From assembly GCF_029689925.1 (NCBI RefSeq), contig NZ_CP121445.1, forward strand, positions 6,258,501 to 6,322,500: a stretch of 64,000 nt of DNA, in the 5' to 3' direction. The notes beneath the pieces are model-generated. The model saw only the letters and a program-made list of their open reading frames with translations, ran no database searches and was not told the origin of the DNA. Shown here piece after piece: positions 8,277 to 16,560 of the stretch. The DNA comes from Anaerocolumna sp. AGMB13025. GTDB taxonomy: Bacteria > Bacillota > Clostridia > Lachnospirales > Lachnospiraceae. The position numbers and the translations under genes are program-made. Each line of letters opens with the position of its first letter. The stretch's first letter is position 1.

Positions 8277-9155
8277 TTAGATATCTGCTTTATTGATTTT
8301 CTGGTTAAGAACGGTCATAGCTAAAATAATCAAAAATAATACAAGTGAAATACTGGACGCATAACCCATATTCAGGTTTTTAAAGCCGCTGTTATATATG
8401 TAATAAACCAAGGTGATTGTTGCATTCCCCGGTCCGCCTTTTGTTAATATGAAAGCCTGGTCAAATACCTGCAAAGTACCTATAATCAGCATTGTAGATA
8501 CCAAAAATGTGGTTTTGGTAAGTGATGGCATAGTTATTAACCTAAACATCTGCCACCTGCCGGCACCCTCTACCCTGGCTGCTTCATAATAGATTTGCGG
8601 AATACCTTTTAAACCAGATAAAAAAATCATCATATTTCCACCGAAACCTGCCCATAAACTCATCATTACAATAGCAAGCATAGCTAGCTTAGAATCATAT
8701 AACCACGCAGGTCCATCGATATGGAATATACTTAAGATTCCATTTAAGAGACCTAACTGAGGATTTAATATCCAGAACCATAACGTAGCGGTTGCTACGC
8801 TGGAAGAAAGTACCGGTAAATAAAACAAAGTCCGGAATAACCCAACCATTCTTCTTTCAGAATTTAAAAACAACGCCGCGCCAAGGGATAAAAACAATCC
8901 GGCAGGCACATATAAGACCGTATAATAACAAGTGTTTTTCAGAGAAATCCAAAAGAACTCATCCTGTATTATTTTTTGGAAATTCTTGAATCCAACAAAT
9001 CTTGGCATGTTAATAATGTCATAATCCGTAAAACTTAATGCGATTGCCATTATCATTGGAAAAAGGGTAAATACAAAAAACAAAATTACCGGAGGTGCAA
9101 CAAATAACTTTCCAATAAAATTTTGCTTGGTAGCTGCACGGCTTTTTACTTTCAA
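8277..9155 (-). CDS. ABC sugar transporter permease (MalF type)
   Basis: A 292-residue permease with six predicted helices and the EAA loop EAARVEGAGRWQMFRLITMP. The frame can be read from TTG at 9182, but AAAGGAG sits 8 nt before a second TTG at 9155, so I take that as the start. It is the first gene of the mannan operon. The upstream region holds three direct repeats (9186-9235) and sequences resembling a half-site of the palindrome before the neighbouring regulator, which suggests control by that regulator. Confidence 0.93.
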   Translation of the reverse strand: MKVKSRAATKQNFIGKLFVAPPVILFFVFTLFPMIMAIALSFTDYDIINMPRFVGFKNFQKIIQDEFFWISLKNTCYYTVLYVPAGLFLSLGAALFLNSERRMVGLFRTLFYLPVLSSSVATATLWFWILNPQLGLLNGILSIFHIDGPAWLYDSKLAMLAIVMMSLWAGFGGNMMIFLSGLKGIPQIYYEAARVEGAGRWQMFRLITMPSLTKTTFLVSTMLIIGTLQVFDQAFILTKGGPGNATITLVYYIYNSGFKNLNMGYASSISLVLFLIILAMTVLNQKINKADI

Positions 9156-9185
9156 ACTTCCATCTCCTTTCCTATATAACAAGCA

Positions 9186-9235
9186 AGTTTAATCATAAAA
9201 AAAGCAGTTTAATCATAAAAAAACAGTTTAATCAT
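9186..9235. repeat. Three direct repeats ahead of the mannan operon
   Basis: AGTTTAATCAT occurs at 9186-9196, 9206-9216 and 9225-9235, each separated by an A-run. On the coding strand this reads ATGATTAAACT followed by T-runs, 30-80 nt before the start codon. It may be a protein-binding array, or a product of replication slippage. Confidence 0.6.
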
Positions 9236-9498
9236 GTATAAATCACCAATATATATATCATTTATACCATTTCACCATATTAAAAAATATAAATAATTTA
9301 ATTAATGCTTTTATGATTTTCAATATCAGTTCACAATACATTATGTATATTGTATACTTATTACGGTTTATTTATGTTTTGCTTGTTAATTGTATCCATA
9401 TACTAACATTTTGCGAATCAATTGTCAATACATTAATTATATTATTTATATCATTTATTACATTTATACCATTCATCTTATTATTCATGACAAAAAAG

Positions 9499-9538
9499 AA
9501 AACCCTTATTTCATTTCATATCACGAAATAAGGGTTTT
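9499..9538. terminator. Bidirectional terminator after the GntR/LacI regulator
   Basis: AAAACCCTTATTTC (9499-9512) pairs with GAAATAAGGGTTTT (9525-9538), with T-rich flanks on both strands. It lies just past the stop of the regulator gene. The stretch 9241-9498 between it and the operon is very AT-rich and holds the TATCATTTATA-like sites described under findings, and no gene. Confidence 0.85.
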
Positions 9539-9560
9539 TAATCTTATAAAACATGTTAGC

Positions 9561-10676
9561 CTATTTTTTACCTTCCACAATTTCATAGGGAACCAGAATT
9601 GTCTCCGAACCAGCTTTTCCATTCATCTTATCAACAATCAAGTCCACGCTCTTCGTCCCAATATTATATTCGTCCTGTTTCACTCTGGTGAAGACCGGCT
9701 GGGGATCATAGCGTTCATCAATTCCATCAAAAAATACAACCGCCTTTTCTTTTTCCAGTCCCAGCACTTTTAAAGCTTTATAAACCAGAATCCCTACGGT
9801 ATATTCCACCGCAAAAAAAGCTGTCGTATCCGGGTTCTTAATAATGTATTCTTTGATTTGGTCCAAATCCAAAAATTTATTTGACTGCTCCAAACCGGAT
9901 GCAGATGGAAGCATGGATTTCAGATTAGTAATCCACATGGTTTCATTGGTTATAATATTATGTTCCAGATGACTGTCAACAAATCCATTTTTACGTTCTA
10001 AAATTGTAGGAGTCTGCAAAGAAACATGGGTGACAAAACAGATATTTGTATGGCCATGATCAAACAGCCACTGCGTTAACTCTTTCGCAGCTTTATAATT
10101 GTCTGTGCCAACATAAGGAATGGGAATTCCTTGTAATTTCCTATCAATCAGCACAATAGGAAAATTCTCCACCGTAAGCTTAAGTACTTCCTCATTATAG
10201 GTTTCATCGTGGACGCACATGATGATAATACCGGATACCCCTATATTTAATAATTCTTCGATTGCTTCTGTTTCCGACCTTTTACTGCCGTAAGTGCATT
10301 TTAATATAAAGTTTAATTTGTGCTTTTTACATTCCCGCTCAATGCCTAATAAAAGCTGATAACCATAACTTGCACCAAATGCATCCATAATTACACCTAT
10401 ATTCTTCCCTTGACCGTTATGTTTATTACCCGCTATCTGTCCGAAATCTGTATCCTGTGTTTCATCTGATACAAAAGATCCTTTCCCTGGCATTCTTAAA
10501 ATCAGGTTTTGCTCCGACAACATCTCCAATGCTTTCTTACTGGTAATTCTGCTTACCTTATATTGTTCGGATAATTCCTTCTCCGAAGGCAGTCTGCTTC
10601 CGGGTAAGTATTTCTTCGTCCTGATTCCCTCAACAATATCATTGTAGATTTTTTCGTATAAGGATTCTTTCTTCAT
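9561..10676 (-). CDS. GntR/LacI-type (AraR-like) sugar-responsive repressor
   Basis: A 371-residue regulator with a GntR winged-helix domain at the N-terminus (about 4-72; SRLPSEKELSEQYKVSR and the wing PGKGSFV) fused to a LacI/periplasmic-binding-protein-like sugar domain (about 90-370; IGVIMDAFG, VLIDRKL, VGTDNYKAAKELTQWLF). This is the architecture of AraR. It lies directly upstream of the mannan transport operon in the same orientation, so it probably senses the imported sugar and represses that operon. A GTG start at 10685 is possible, but the GAGAGGTGGAG site better fits the ATG at 10676. A perfect inverted repeat at 10779 could be its own operator. Confidence 0.9.
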   Translation of the reverse strand: MKKESLYEKIYNDIVEGIRTKKYLPGSRLPSEKELSEQYKVSRITSKKALEMLSEQNLILRMPGKGSFVSDETQDTDFGQIAGNKHNGQGKNIGVIMDAFGASYGYQLLLGIERECKKHKLNFILKCTYGSKRSETEAIEELLNIGVSGIIIMCVHDETYNEEVLKLTVENFPIVLIDRKLQGIPIPYVGTDNYKAAKELTQWLFDHGHTNICFVTHVSLQTPTILERKNGFVDSHLEHNIITNETMWITNLKSMLPSASGLEQSNKFLDLDQIKEYIIKNPDTTAFFAVEYTVGILVYKALKVLGLEKEKAVVFFDGIDERYDPQPVFTRVKQDEYNIGTKSVDLIVDKMNGKAGSETILVPYEIVEGKK

Positions 10677-10778
10677 GTACTCCACCTCTCAATACATTAG
10701 TATTTTAACCGGTCATTTTTATATAAAGAATGCTTCTTATATGTCAAACATGTCCAGTTTTATATTATATATAATATA

Positions 10779-10793
10779 TATCATTTAATGATA
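10779..10793. promoter_or_regulatory. Candidate operator of the GntR/LacI regulator
   Basis: TATCATTTAATGATA is a perfect 7-bp inverted repeat around a central T, about 105 bp upstream of the regulator start. TATCATTTAT half-site look-alikes recur near 9257 and 9449, flanking the operon promoter region. Confidence 0.4.
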
Positions 10794-10864
10794 TGTCAAC
10801 CTGGATATGTGCAATGAGTTTTTGTATCAAATTCTTCATTATGTTTCAGTAAAACAGTTCTGAT

Positions 10865-10930
10865 TTTGCAGAGACAAAACGTGACACGATCTTTACGATT
10901 GAATACTCGGTAGTGTTATCTTATAGTTAA
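10865..10930 (+). pseudogene. Relic of a second oleate hydratase gene
   Basis: Positions 10865-10912 match 1778-1825 inside ohyA, encoding FAETKRDTIFTIEYSV in both. The four base differences all fall at third codon positions and are all synonymous. The frame then runs into a stop at 10928-10930 and nothing upstream matches. About 130 bp further on is a terminator hairpin nearly identical to the one downstream of the intact ohyA. This is therefore the remnant of a separate, once functional ohyA-like gene, not a recent slip copy. The rest of 10686-11056 shows nothing else that I can support. Confidence 0.8.
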
Positions 10931-11056
10931 CCAATGGATAAAATAATAAGTATAAACTTAAACATTGGCTGAAATTCTGATTGACTAAAACGGCTAATGA
11001 AATAGCTAAAATAATCGAACAATCGTTAATATGGCTGCATTCTTTCAAATTTAAAA

Positions 11057-11098
11057 CAAAGGTATCAAGATTTGCTGTCCTGATACCTTTGTTTTTTT
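11057..11098. terminator. Bidirectional terminator hairpin, near-duplicate of the one at 2209
   Basis: CAAAGGTATCA (11057-11067) pairs with TGATACCTTTG (11081-11091), followed by a T-run. It serves the symporter gene ending at 11117 on the minus strand. Stem and loop match the 2209 hairpin apart from one loop base. Confidence 0.8.
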
Positions 11099-11116
11099 AT
11101 TATCCTATGCAGAAAG

Positions 11117-12571
11117 TTAAACTTGGCCTCTGCGTTTTTCCAGTTCATATCGTATTTTAAGCATTTGTTCCTGGGTAAGTGGATAAAGAGCAATAACGGT
11201 AAAAGCCAAAATACATGCTGCCAAAGGCAGTCCAGCATACAATAGCCGGATTGTTTGTATGGTACCGGCAGATTGGAGTTTAATATTACTATCAAATCCA
11301 GCCAGACCTAAGATAGGACCAACGATTAGCATGCTCAGCGCCATACCAACTTTAAGTACCCAGGAAAAGGAGGCGCTAAATGCCCCTTCACGCCGCTCAT
11401 GGGTGGATAATTCATCATAATCAATAACATCTGCACTCATAGAGGGCAGTATAACCCATACACCTGTGGCACTAATACCATATAGACCACTGCAGATAAT
11501 ACAAAGCCACGGAAGAGCTGGGGTATAAAGCCAATAACTTAATAAAAAGGCACTTCCGCAACAGAGGAATATAATTTTAAGTGCATCACGCTTACCAAGC
11601 TTTGCTGATAAGGCTGTTGCCACTGGTATGCCTACTAAACTAAAGACACCAAAACTCACACCGGACCATCCATTTATTGCAGAAGCTGCCACTGCATCAC
11701 CAGAGAATACATAATAAGTCTGTACATAAAACCCTAAGTTATTAAACAAAGCCGTCGGAATGGAGAACAGTAGTACCGCTCCTAAAAGTATAAGATTGGG
11801 TTTGCAGCGAAACGTTTGTTTCATCATTTTAGCAAAACCAACTTTATTTTGTGCCAGTGCCTTTTGGTAGTATCGCTCACGGGTAAAGCAAAAGCATAAA
11901 ACTCCGGAAAGAATCATAATACATCCGGCAATTGCCCCTGCCCAGGCAGCACCTTTTGCAAGGTTTAGCTGACCAGTTCCCTTGTCGTTAAAGATTGGCC
12001 GGCTGGCAAACCACCAGGCCCAGGAAACCATCATTAACGCTATCGTCTGAACCACTGCTTTCCAGGACATAACACTGGTGCGTTCATTATAATCCGGCGT
12101 CATTTCAGCTCCCAAGCTCTGATAGGGCATATTGCAGGCACTTACTAACGGCATATAAAGGCAGGAAGAAAGTATCATATATAAAAATACCATATCTTTA
12201 TCCCAGTGTTTTGATGCCGTGAATAAAAAGGGCAGCGCAGCACCTGCTGCCAGAGAACCGAATAAGATATAGGGTCTGCGTCTTCCCCACTTCGATCTTG
12301 TATTATCGGAAAGCCATCCAAATAATGGATCTGTAAATGCTTCTACGAAACAGGATAAAAACAATGCAATACTAAGACTAGATGGGGCCAGTTTAAAATA
12401 AGTAACATAAACCTGATTGGCAAGTCCACTGTATAACCAACGGCCAAAGCTGTCTATTGTCCCCCCAAAAGCATACGAGGCTTTTGAGGGAATGTCTAGT
12501 TTATCCGAAGGCGGATAGTTCTCATCAACTTTAGGGTTGATTTTATTTTTATTGGTGGAACATTTTCTCAT
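11117..12571 (-). CDS. GPH-family sugar:cation symporter
   Basis: A 484-residue membrane protein of the glycoside-pentoside-hexuronide:cation symporter family (MelB/XynP type, MFS fold) with about 12 hydrophobic segments. The conserved early stretch FVEAFTDPLFGWLSDNTRS followed by KWGRRRPYILFG is the family signature. It would take up a sugar or glycoside with Na+ or H+. Its start overlaps the 3' end of the upstream GT2-radical SAM gene by 23 bp, with GAGAGGA just before the ATG, so the two are translationally linked. The substrate cannot be read from sequence. The partner gene is an unusual companion for a sugar symporter. Confidence 0.9.
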   Translation of the reverse strand: MRKCSTNKNKINPKVDENYPPSDKLDIPSKASYAFGGTIDSFGRWLYSGLANQVYVTYFKLAPSSLSIALFLSCFVEAFTDPLFGWLSDNTRSKWGRRRPYILFGSLAAGAALPFLFTASKHWDKDMVFLYMILSSCLYMPLVSACNMPYQSLGAEMTPDYNERTSVMSWKAVVQTIALMMVSWAWWFASRPIFNDKGTGQLNLAKGAAWAGAIAGCIMILSGVLCFCFTRERYYQKALAQNKVGFAKMMKQTFRCKPNLILLGAVLLFSIPTALFNNLGFYVQTYYVFSGDAVAASAINGWSGVSFGVFSLVGIPVATALSAKLGKRDALKIIFLCCGSAFLLSYWLYTPALPWLCIICSGLYGISATGVWVILPSMSADVIDYDELSTHERREGAFSASFSWVLKVGMALSMLIVGPILGLAGFDSNIKLQSAGTIQTIRLLYAGLPLAACILAFTVIALYPLTQEQMLKIRYELEKRRGQV

Positions 12572-14321
12572 AATCCTCTCGTCTCCTTGAATCCAGCCAA
12601 TTTTCTTTATACCAATAGGACTTACTATTTCTTAGGGCATAGTTTTCTTTCGTTGACTCTTTTGCAGTATTAAAAATTGACATGGTATCATGCATTTCAT
12701 CGTAAATATCTATTGTGCTATTTTTTTCACTGATATTGTCCTTTAGTGTCTTATACTGTTCACCGCTTATAATTTCCCTCGCTGAGTTATCTGGAATTGC
12801 AGCAAGGGGCAGACAACAGCCGCAATTTCTGCAATTATTCGTAATTTGATCCTTCCATTGTGTTGCATCCCGCTTCCACCAGCCCGGGGTAACCTTAACA
12901 CCGCTCTGACCATTATGCAGCAGGTCGATAGTGGATGCTATTTCACAGAAAAATGCTCCTCGCTTTGTAATGATATGACAGTAAATCTGTTGAACCCAAC
13001 AGCGGCGTATTAAGACATCACACATTTTTTTATCATCAATCACCTCATAACCAGATACCAGAATCGGTTGATGTAACGAGGGCGTTTTGTGGTCATTGAA
13101 GTTAATGACACCAAAGGTTTCCTCAATCATGTCCTTATATTTTTCGTATTTGCTGCCGCCGCACGTAAATATTGCTCTTTGTTCTTTAGGGAAATATTTA
13201 CTTAGCAGTTCACAAACTTGTGGAAAGTCAGGATGGAGCGTTGGTTCACCACCAAAGATTCCTACCGGACGTGTCCAACCTTCAAGGGATTTTAAGGCAG
13301 TCTCAATTTCCTCCAAAGTCATATATTGGTGCTGTTTCAGCAGACTAACTGCACGGGAACAGCCGGAACATTTATTAATGCAGGAATTGGTTATTTCAAT
13401 CAGGGTGAAGTGCTTATCACTTAAATTCTTAAAATAGGAATCCCTATATCTGTAATAGAAGGAATTGTTATTATCTAATAACTCTGCTCTCTTCTTATTT
13501 ATGTAGTTAACTTTATCGGGTAAGCCAAGAATAGATTTGATTATAATATTTTCTTTATAGTTTAATCCTTCCAGCACGAATTGAATCGTTTCTAAGGTCC
13601 CCATATCATGGTATATTGCTTTAAACAGGTCGCAGCTTTCCATTAAAGCTTTATTGCTGTCAGTAAAGTGTTCAGAGCCATTTAGTTTTTCCCTGGCTGC
13701 TTCTGAAACTTTTACTTGTGCAGTATTTACGAAATAGGAAGACAAGCCAAATACATGGGCTCTGCAGAAAAAATCAAAGTCACAGACAGGTTCTTCAAGG
13801 GTTGTATCATAGAATAACCCGTTAAAGCAGTATAAGCCGCTTTTTTGAATAAGATAACAGTAGGAAAACTTTATGTATTTTTCATGTGCTTTTTCAAATC
13901 TTGCGTAGTCCTCAGTCGTTAACCTGGTAATCTTTGGATAAACAATGCTGTAATGGGGACATTCCTCAAGCAGGGTAGTTAAGGAGTCTTCTGTAATAAG
14001 AAATCCCGCATCCAGAAACAGGATGTAATCTCCTTTTGCTCTTAGGATACCTTCATTCCTGGCAGCAGGAAATCCTTTTTGATTGGTGTAAGTTACCAAA
14101 GTAAAATTAGGTTTGTCGCCAAAATAATACATTGTCTTATCCGACGTATTATCTGTGCTGGCATCATCAAATACAATAATTTCATGAAATTCATAGCTCA
14201 TCTGGTAGATGCCATCAAGAGTGTCCTTTAGACCGTCAAAATTATTGTGGGTGCATATGATTAGTGATACCTGTAAGTCCTTTTGTCTGATCCTTTCGTT
14301 GTCTTTGTCCTTTTCAAACAT
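12549..14321 (-). CDS. Glycosyltransferase family 2 - radical SAM fusion protein
   Basis: A 590-residue protein with two distinct parts. Residues 17-130 form a GT2 glycosyltransferase domain (SLIICTHNN, VFDDASTDNT with the nucleotide-binding Asp pair at 52-53, GFPAARNEGI, FLDAG). Residues 300-505 form a radical SAM domain: the cluster motif is C314-x3-C318-x2-C321, followed by GIFGGEPTLHP near 355-363. A second Cys-rich group at C497, C500, C502 and C503 could hold an auxiliary cluster. GGAGGG lies 8 nt before the ATG. It is co-transcribed with the GPH symporter. Whether it modifies a sugar, a peptide or a cell-surface polymer is unknown. The Cys-rich tail resembles peptide-modifying enzymes, but I see no precursor peptide gene beside it. 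Confidence 0.85.
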   Translation of the reverse strand: MFEKDKDNERIRQKDLQVSLIICTHNNFDGLKDTLDGIYQMSYEFHEIIVFDDASTDNTSDKTMYYFGDKPNFTLVTYTNQKGFPAARNEGILRAKGDYILFLDAGFLITEDSLTTLLEECPHYSIVYPKITRLTTEDYARFEKAHEKYIKFSYCYLIQKSGLYCFNGLFYDTTLEEPVCDFDFFCRAHVFGLSSYFVNTAQVKVSEAAREKLNGSEHFTDSNKALMESCDLFKAIYHDMGTLETIQFVLEGLNYKENIIIKSILGLPDKVNYINKKRAELLDNNNSFYYRYRDSYFKNLSDKHFTLIEITNSCINKCSGCSRAVSLLKQHQYMTLEEIETALKSLEGWTRPVGIFGGEPTLHPDFPQVCELLSKYFPKEQRAIFTCGGSKYEKYKDMIEETFGVINFNDHKTPSLHQPILVSGYEVIDDKKMCDVLIRRCWVQQIYCHIITKRGAFFCEIASTIDLLHNGQSGVKVTPGWWKRDATQWKDQITNNCRNCGCCLPLAAIPDNSAREIISGEQYKTLKDNISEKNSTIDIYDEMHDTMSIFNTAKESTKENYALRNSKSYWYKENWLDSRRREDYEKMFHQ

Positions 14322-14346
14322 AGTTATACCCTCCTCATAATTGGTT

Positions 14347-14482
14347 GCATATGCATGTTTATGTATATGCTAACTTGAATATACCGGTATATGCTGATGT
14401 TATATAATTAAATATGCTGTATATCTTGCATATAGCTGGATATAAAATATATAGCTGCATATTTTGCATATAATTACATATG
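14347..14482. repeat. Cluster of GCATAT/ATATGC motifs upstream of the GT2-radical SAM operon
   Basis: About nine copies of GCATAT or its complement occur within 136 bp just upstream of the operon start. Spacing is irregular, between roughly 10 and 30 bp. This may be a regulator-binding array or low-complexity drift. The remainder of 14483-14816 is AT-rich and shows only the terminator at 14624. Confidence 0.5.
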
Positions 14483-14623
14483 CTTACATATAATTACAAC
14501 ATATTCCACTATTAATTTACAATTATTTGCAATATTTGTCAAGTAATCTTTTCTTTCGTGTCTGCAAATTTTTCGTAAAATTTCTTCGCAACCGCTAATG
14601 CCCGACACTTATAACGGGTATAG

Positions 14624-14660
14624 AAAAAAGCCCGTACAAAACGTTTTGTTTGCGCGAGCC
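14624..14660 (-). terminator. Terminator of the PPTase-acetyltransferase unit
   Basis: On the minus strand a stem built around the perfect palindrome ACAAAACGTTTTGT (14636-14649), extended by GCTCG/CGGGC, is followed by TTTTTT. The CG-centred palindrome also resembles a LacI-type operator, so a dual or alternative role cannot be excluded. Confidence 0.6.
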
Positions 14661-14851
14661 AATGTAATAACATATTCACTTTATGTATTTGGAATAACTA
14701 TTTCATTCTACTGTTTTATTATAAAATATGAATAAGCAACGAAAAAACCGAAATTATAATTCGATTCATTAAGTATCTAATTATTTTTCTTTATTTCATA
14801 AATTATCTTCATGACTTCATTTTTTTAGTATTCTCTTTAAGTTTTGGATAT

Positions 14852-15568
14852 CTAATAACAAATTAACTGTCTCAAAATTTCCTTTATAAAAACACCCCAA
14901 TTATTGAAAACACAAGGCAATTCCTTTGCTTTTTGCAGCGTATCCACCTGAATTAAAGACACCAGAACCTTATTCAACTCACAATACTGTTTGATTATCT
15001 CAATATTCTGATTGACAAAGGGACATTGCATATCATAATAAATGGTCAGCTCTTTGTTTTCAATTTTTGAGTTTTTTGCATTTTGTGTAAACTTCGGAGC
15101 TGTTCCATCCAAAGAAAGTGCCAGCAATTGATAACCATTATCGGTAGAATCAACCACCTCAAAGCCAAACTTTTTTGCAAATGACTGGTCCGTAAGCCAT
15201 GCTTTTTGCCTTTCTGCTCCAAGCATACAGATGCCCGATTTACCCTTTTCTTTGGCATCCGCCAAGCAATACTCCATTAACTCTTTCCCATACCCTTTAC
15301 CTTTGTAACTGCCAGAAACCCATAAACAATAAACATAATAATAATTGTCACCGGCAATAGGAACCCACGCAGTTTCAAGAGGAGCATATTCAATGAAAAC
15401 CGTAGCTTTTTCATTTAACTTTCTAAAGACATGACCTTCCTTAAGCCGGTCTGAAAGCCATTGCCGCTTTGCATCAATACCCGGATGTGACTTTTTACTA
15501 CGGATAATGCAGCATAAATGCTCCTTGTTAAGGTTTTCTGTAGTTAAATTTATATATTCTTCATTCAT
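14852..15568 (-). CDS. GNAT acetyltransferase with frameshifted YoaP domain
   Basis: An N-terminal GNAT N-acetyltransferase domain (about 1-150; the acetyl-CoA loop is visible as GSYKGKGYGKELM) is followed by a YoaP-type C-terminal domain (about 170-235; YYDMQCPFVNQN, PCVFNNWGVF). The last 15 residues do not fit the family. Dropping one base in the A5 run at 14888-14892 (T5 on the coding strand) restores VFYKGNFETVN and a stop at 14817, giving the normal end. Either the gene carries a real frameshift, a slippage-prone site, or an error in the sequence. Substrate is unknown. GAGGG precedes the ATG, and it lies 132 bp downstream of a PPTase gene on the same strand. Confidence 0.85.
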   Translation of the reverse strand: MNEEYINLTTENLNKEHLCCIIRSKKSHPGIDAKRQWLSDRLKEGHVFRKLNEKATVFIEYAPLETAWVPIAGDNYYYVYCLWVSGSYKGKGYGKELMEYCLADAKEKGKSGICMLGAERQKAWLTDQSFAKKFGFEVVDSTDNGYQLLALSLDGTAPKFTQNAKNSKIENKELTIYYDMQCPFVNQNIEIIKQYCELNKVLVSLIQVDTLQKAKELPCVFNNWGVFIKEILRQLICY

Positions 15569-15700
15569 GTGTACCCTCGCTTTAAATTACAGCTGCCATT
15601 TATCAGACTGTAAAAATTATTGCTCTCAGCTTTACTTTGTTAAGTAAGCTATAACAATTTCAACTTTAAACTTTTTGTGACTTTAAAATTTCATTCTGAT

Positions 15701-16369
15701 TTAGGTGTTTTCTATAAACTCTGATAGTAATATAGATACCTGATTTTCATTTAATTGTAAGAATTCCATATAATTAAATTCTTCTCTGTTACATACCGAA
15801 ACCAAATAATCATTGATTTCAATGGTGTTAAACATCCTGCCTATCTGGGTATCGGTTACATCAAAGGTATTTAGAGGAATTGCTAGTCCTTTGCCAAGCC
15901 ATTTGATATAGGCTTCTTTTTTAGTCCATATTTCATAAAATAACGTTTCCTGCTTTTGATTGTCTGACAAGATATATTGCTGCTCACCCTTACTGAAAAA
16001 CCGCTCAGCAATTTGTAAGTCCGCTGCTTTATTTTTCTCAATATCAACACCAATTGGAGTTTCTGATAAACCAATTGCGATTGCATATCTTGTGTGGGAA
16101 ATATTATAATGGAAGTCCGGATATCCAACTAAGTATGGTTTACCATAAGTATTCTTATCAAAAAGTAAATCAGAGTTTTTTAAATCCAATGCTTTACACG
16201 CAGAATAACGGACAAATAAATCAGAGAACAGGCTGAGCTTCTTGTCTATATCAAATCTAAATTTATCTATTTGTAATTGTCTCTTTGGTGACACAAACTT
16301 TATGAATTTCTCATATTCTTTCAAATTCTCATGTTCACTGAGCTCTATAAAATATATCGTTGTTTTCAT
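15701..16369 (-). CDS. Sfp-type 4'-phosphopantetheinyl transferase
   Basis: Transfers phosphopantetheine from CoA to carrier proteins of NRPS, PKS or fatty acid synthases. It is 222 residues long, as usual for the Sfp group. The Mg2+ and CoA motifs are visible: IGVDIE with D109 and E111, and WTKKEAYIKWLGKG with E152. AGAGGA precedes the ATG. There is no carrier protein gene next to it; the nearest biosynthetic cluster is at 54-64 kb and has its own PPTase. This copy may serve another locus outside the window. Confidence 0.92.
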   Translation of the reverse strand: MKTTIYFIELSEHENLKEYEKFIKFVSPKRQLQIDKFRFDIDKKLSLFSDLFVRYSACKALDLKNSDLLFDKNTYGKPYLVGYPDFHYNISHTRYAIAIGLSETPIGVDIEKNKAADLQIAERFFSKGEQQYILSDNQKQETLFYEIWTKKEAYIKWLGKGLAIPLNTFDVTDTQIGRMFNTIEINDYLVSVCNREEFNYMEFLQLNENQVSILLSEFIENT

Positions 16370-16560
16370 AAATAAATCCTCTTGTCCATTCCATTGGGTT
16401 AAATATAATCGGAATATCTCCTTTAATAATCAAATAGAATAAATTTATTGAAGATGTGACAAACTTATCCATCTACTCAAATGATAAAGGAGATTTTTAA
16501 AGATTTTATGTAATAGCTTTAAGCTTTATTTGCTCATTATATTTATTGGTCGCGTCTCTA

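Noticed and set aside
9313..9773. Plus-strand open frames in the AT-rich region near the GntR/LacI regulator
   Set aside because: Low-complexity Ile/Tyr-rich translations without ribosome sites; they overlap the terminator and the regulator gene.
14636..14649. LacI-type operator at the ACAAAACGTTTTGT palindrome
   Set aside because: Its extended stem and T6 run on the minus strand fit a terminator better; no LacI-type gene is adjacent.
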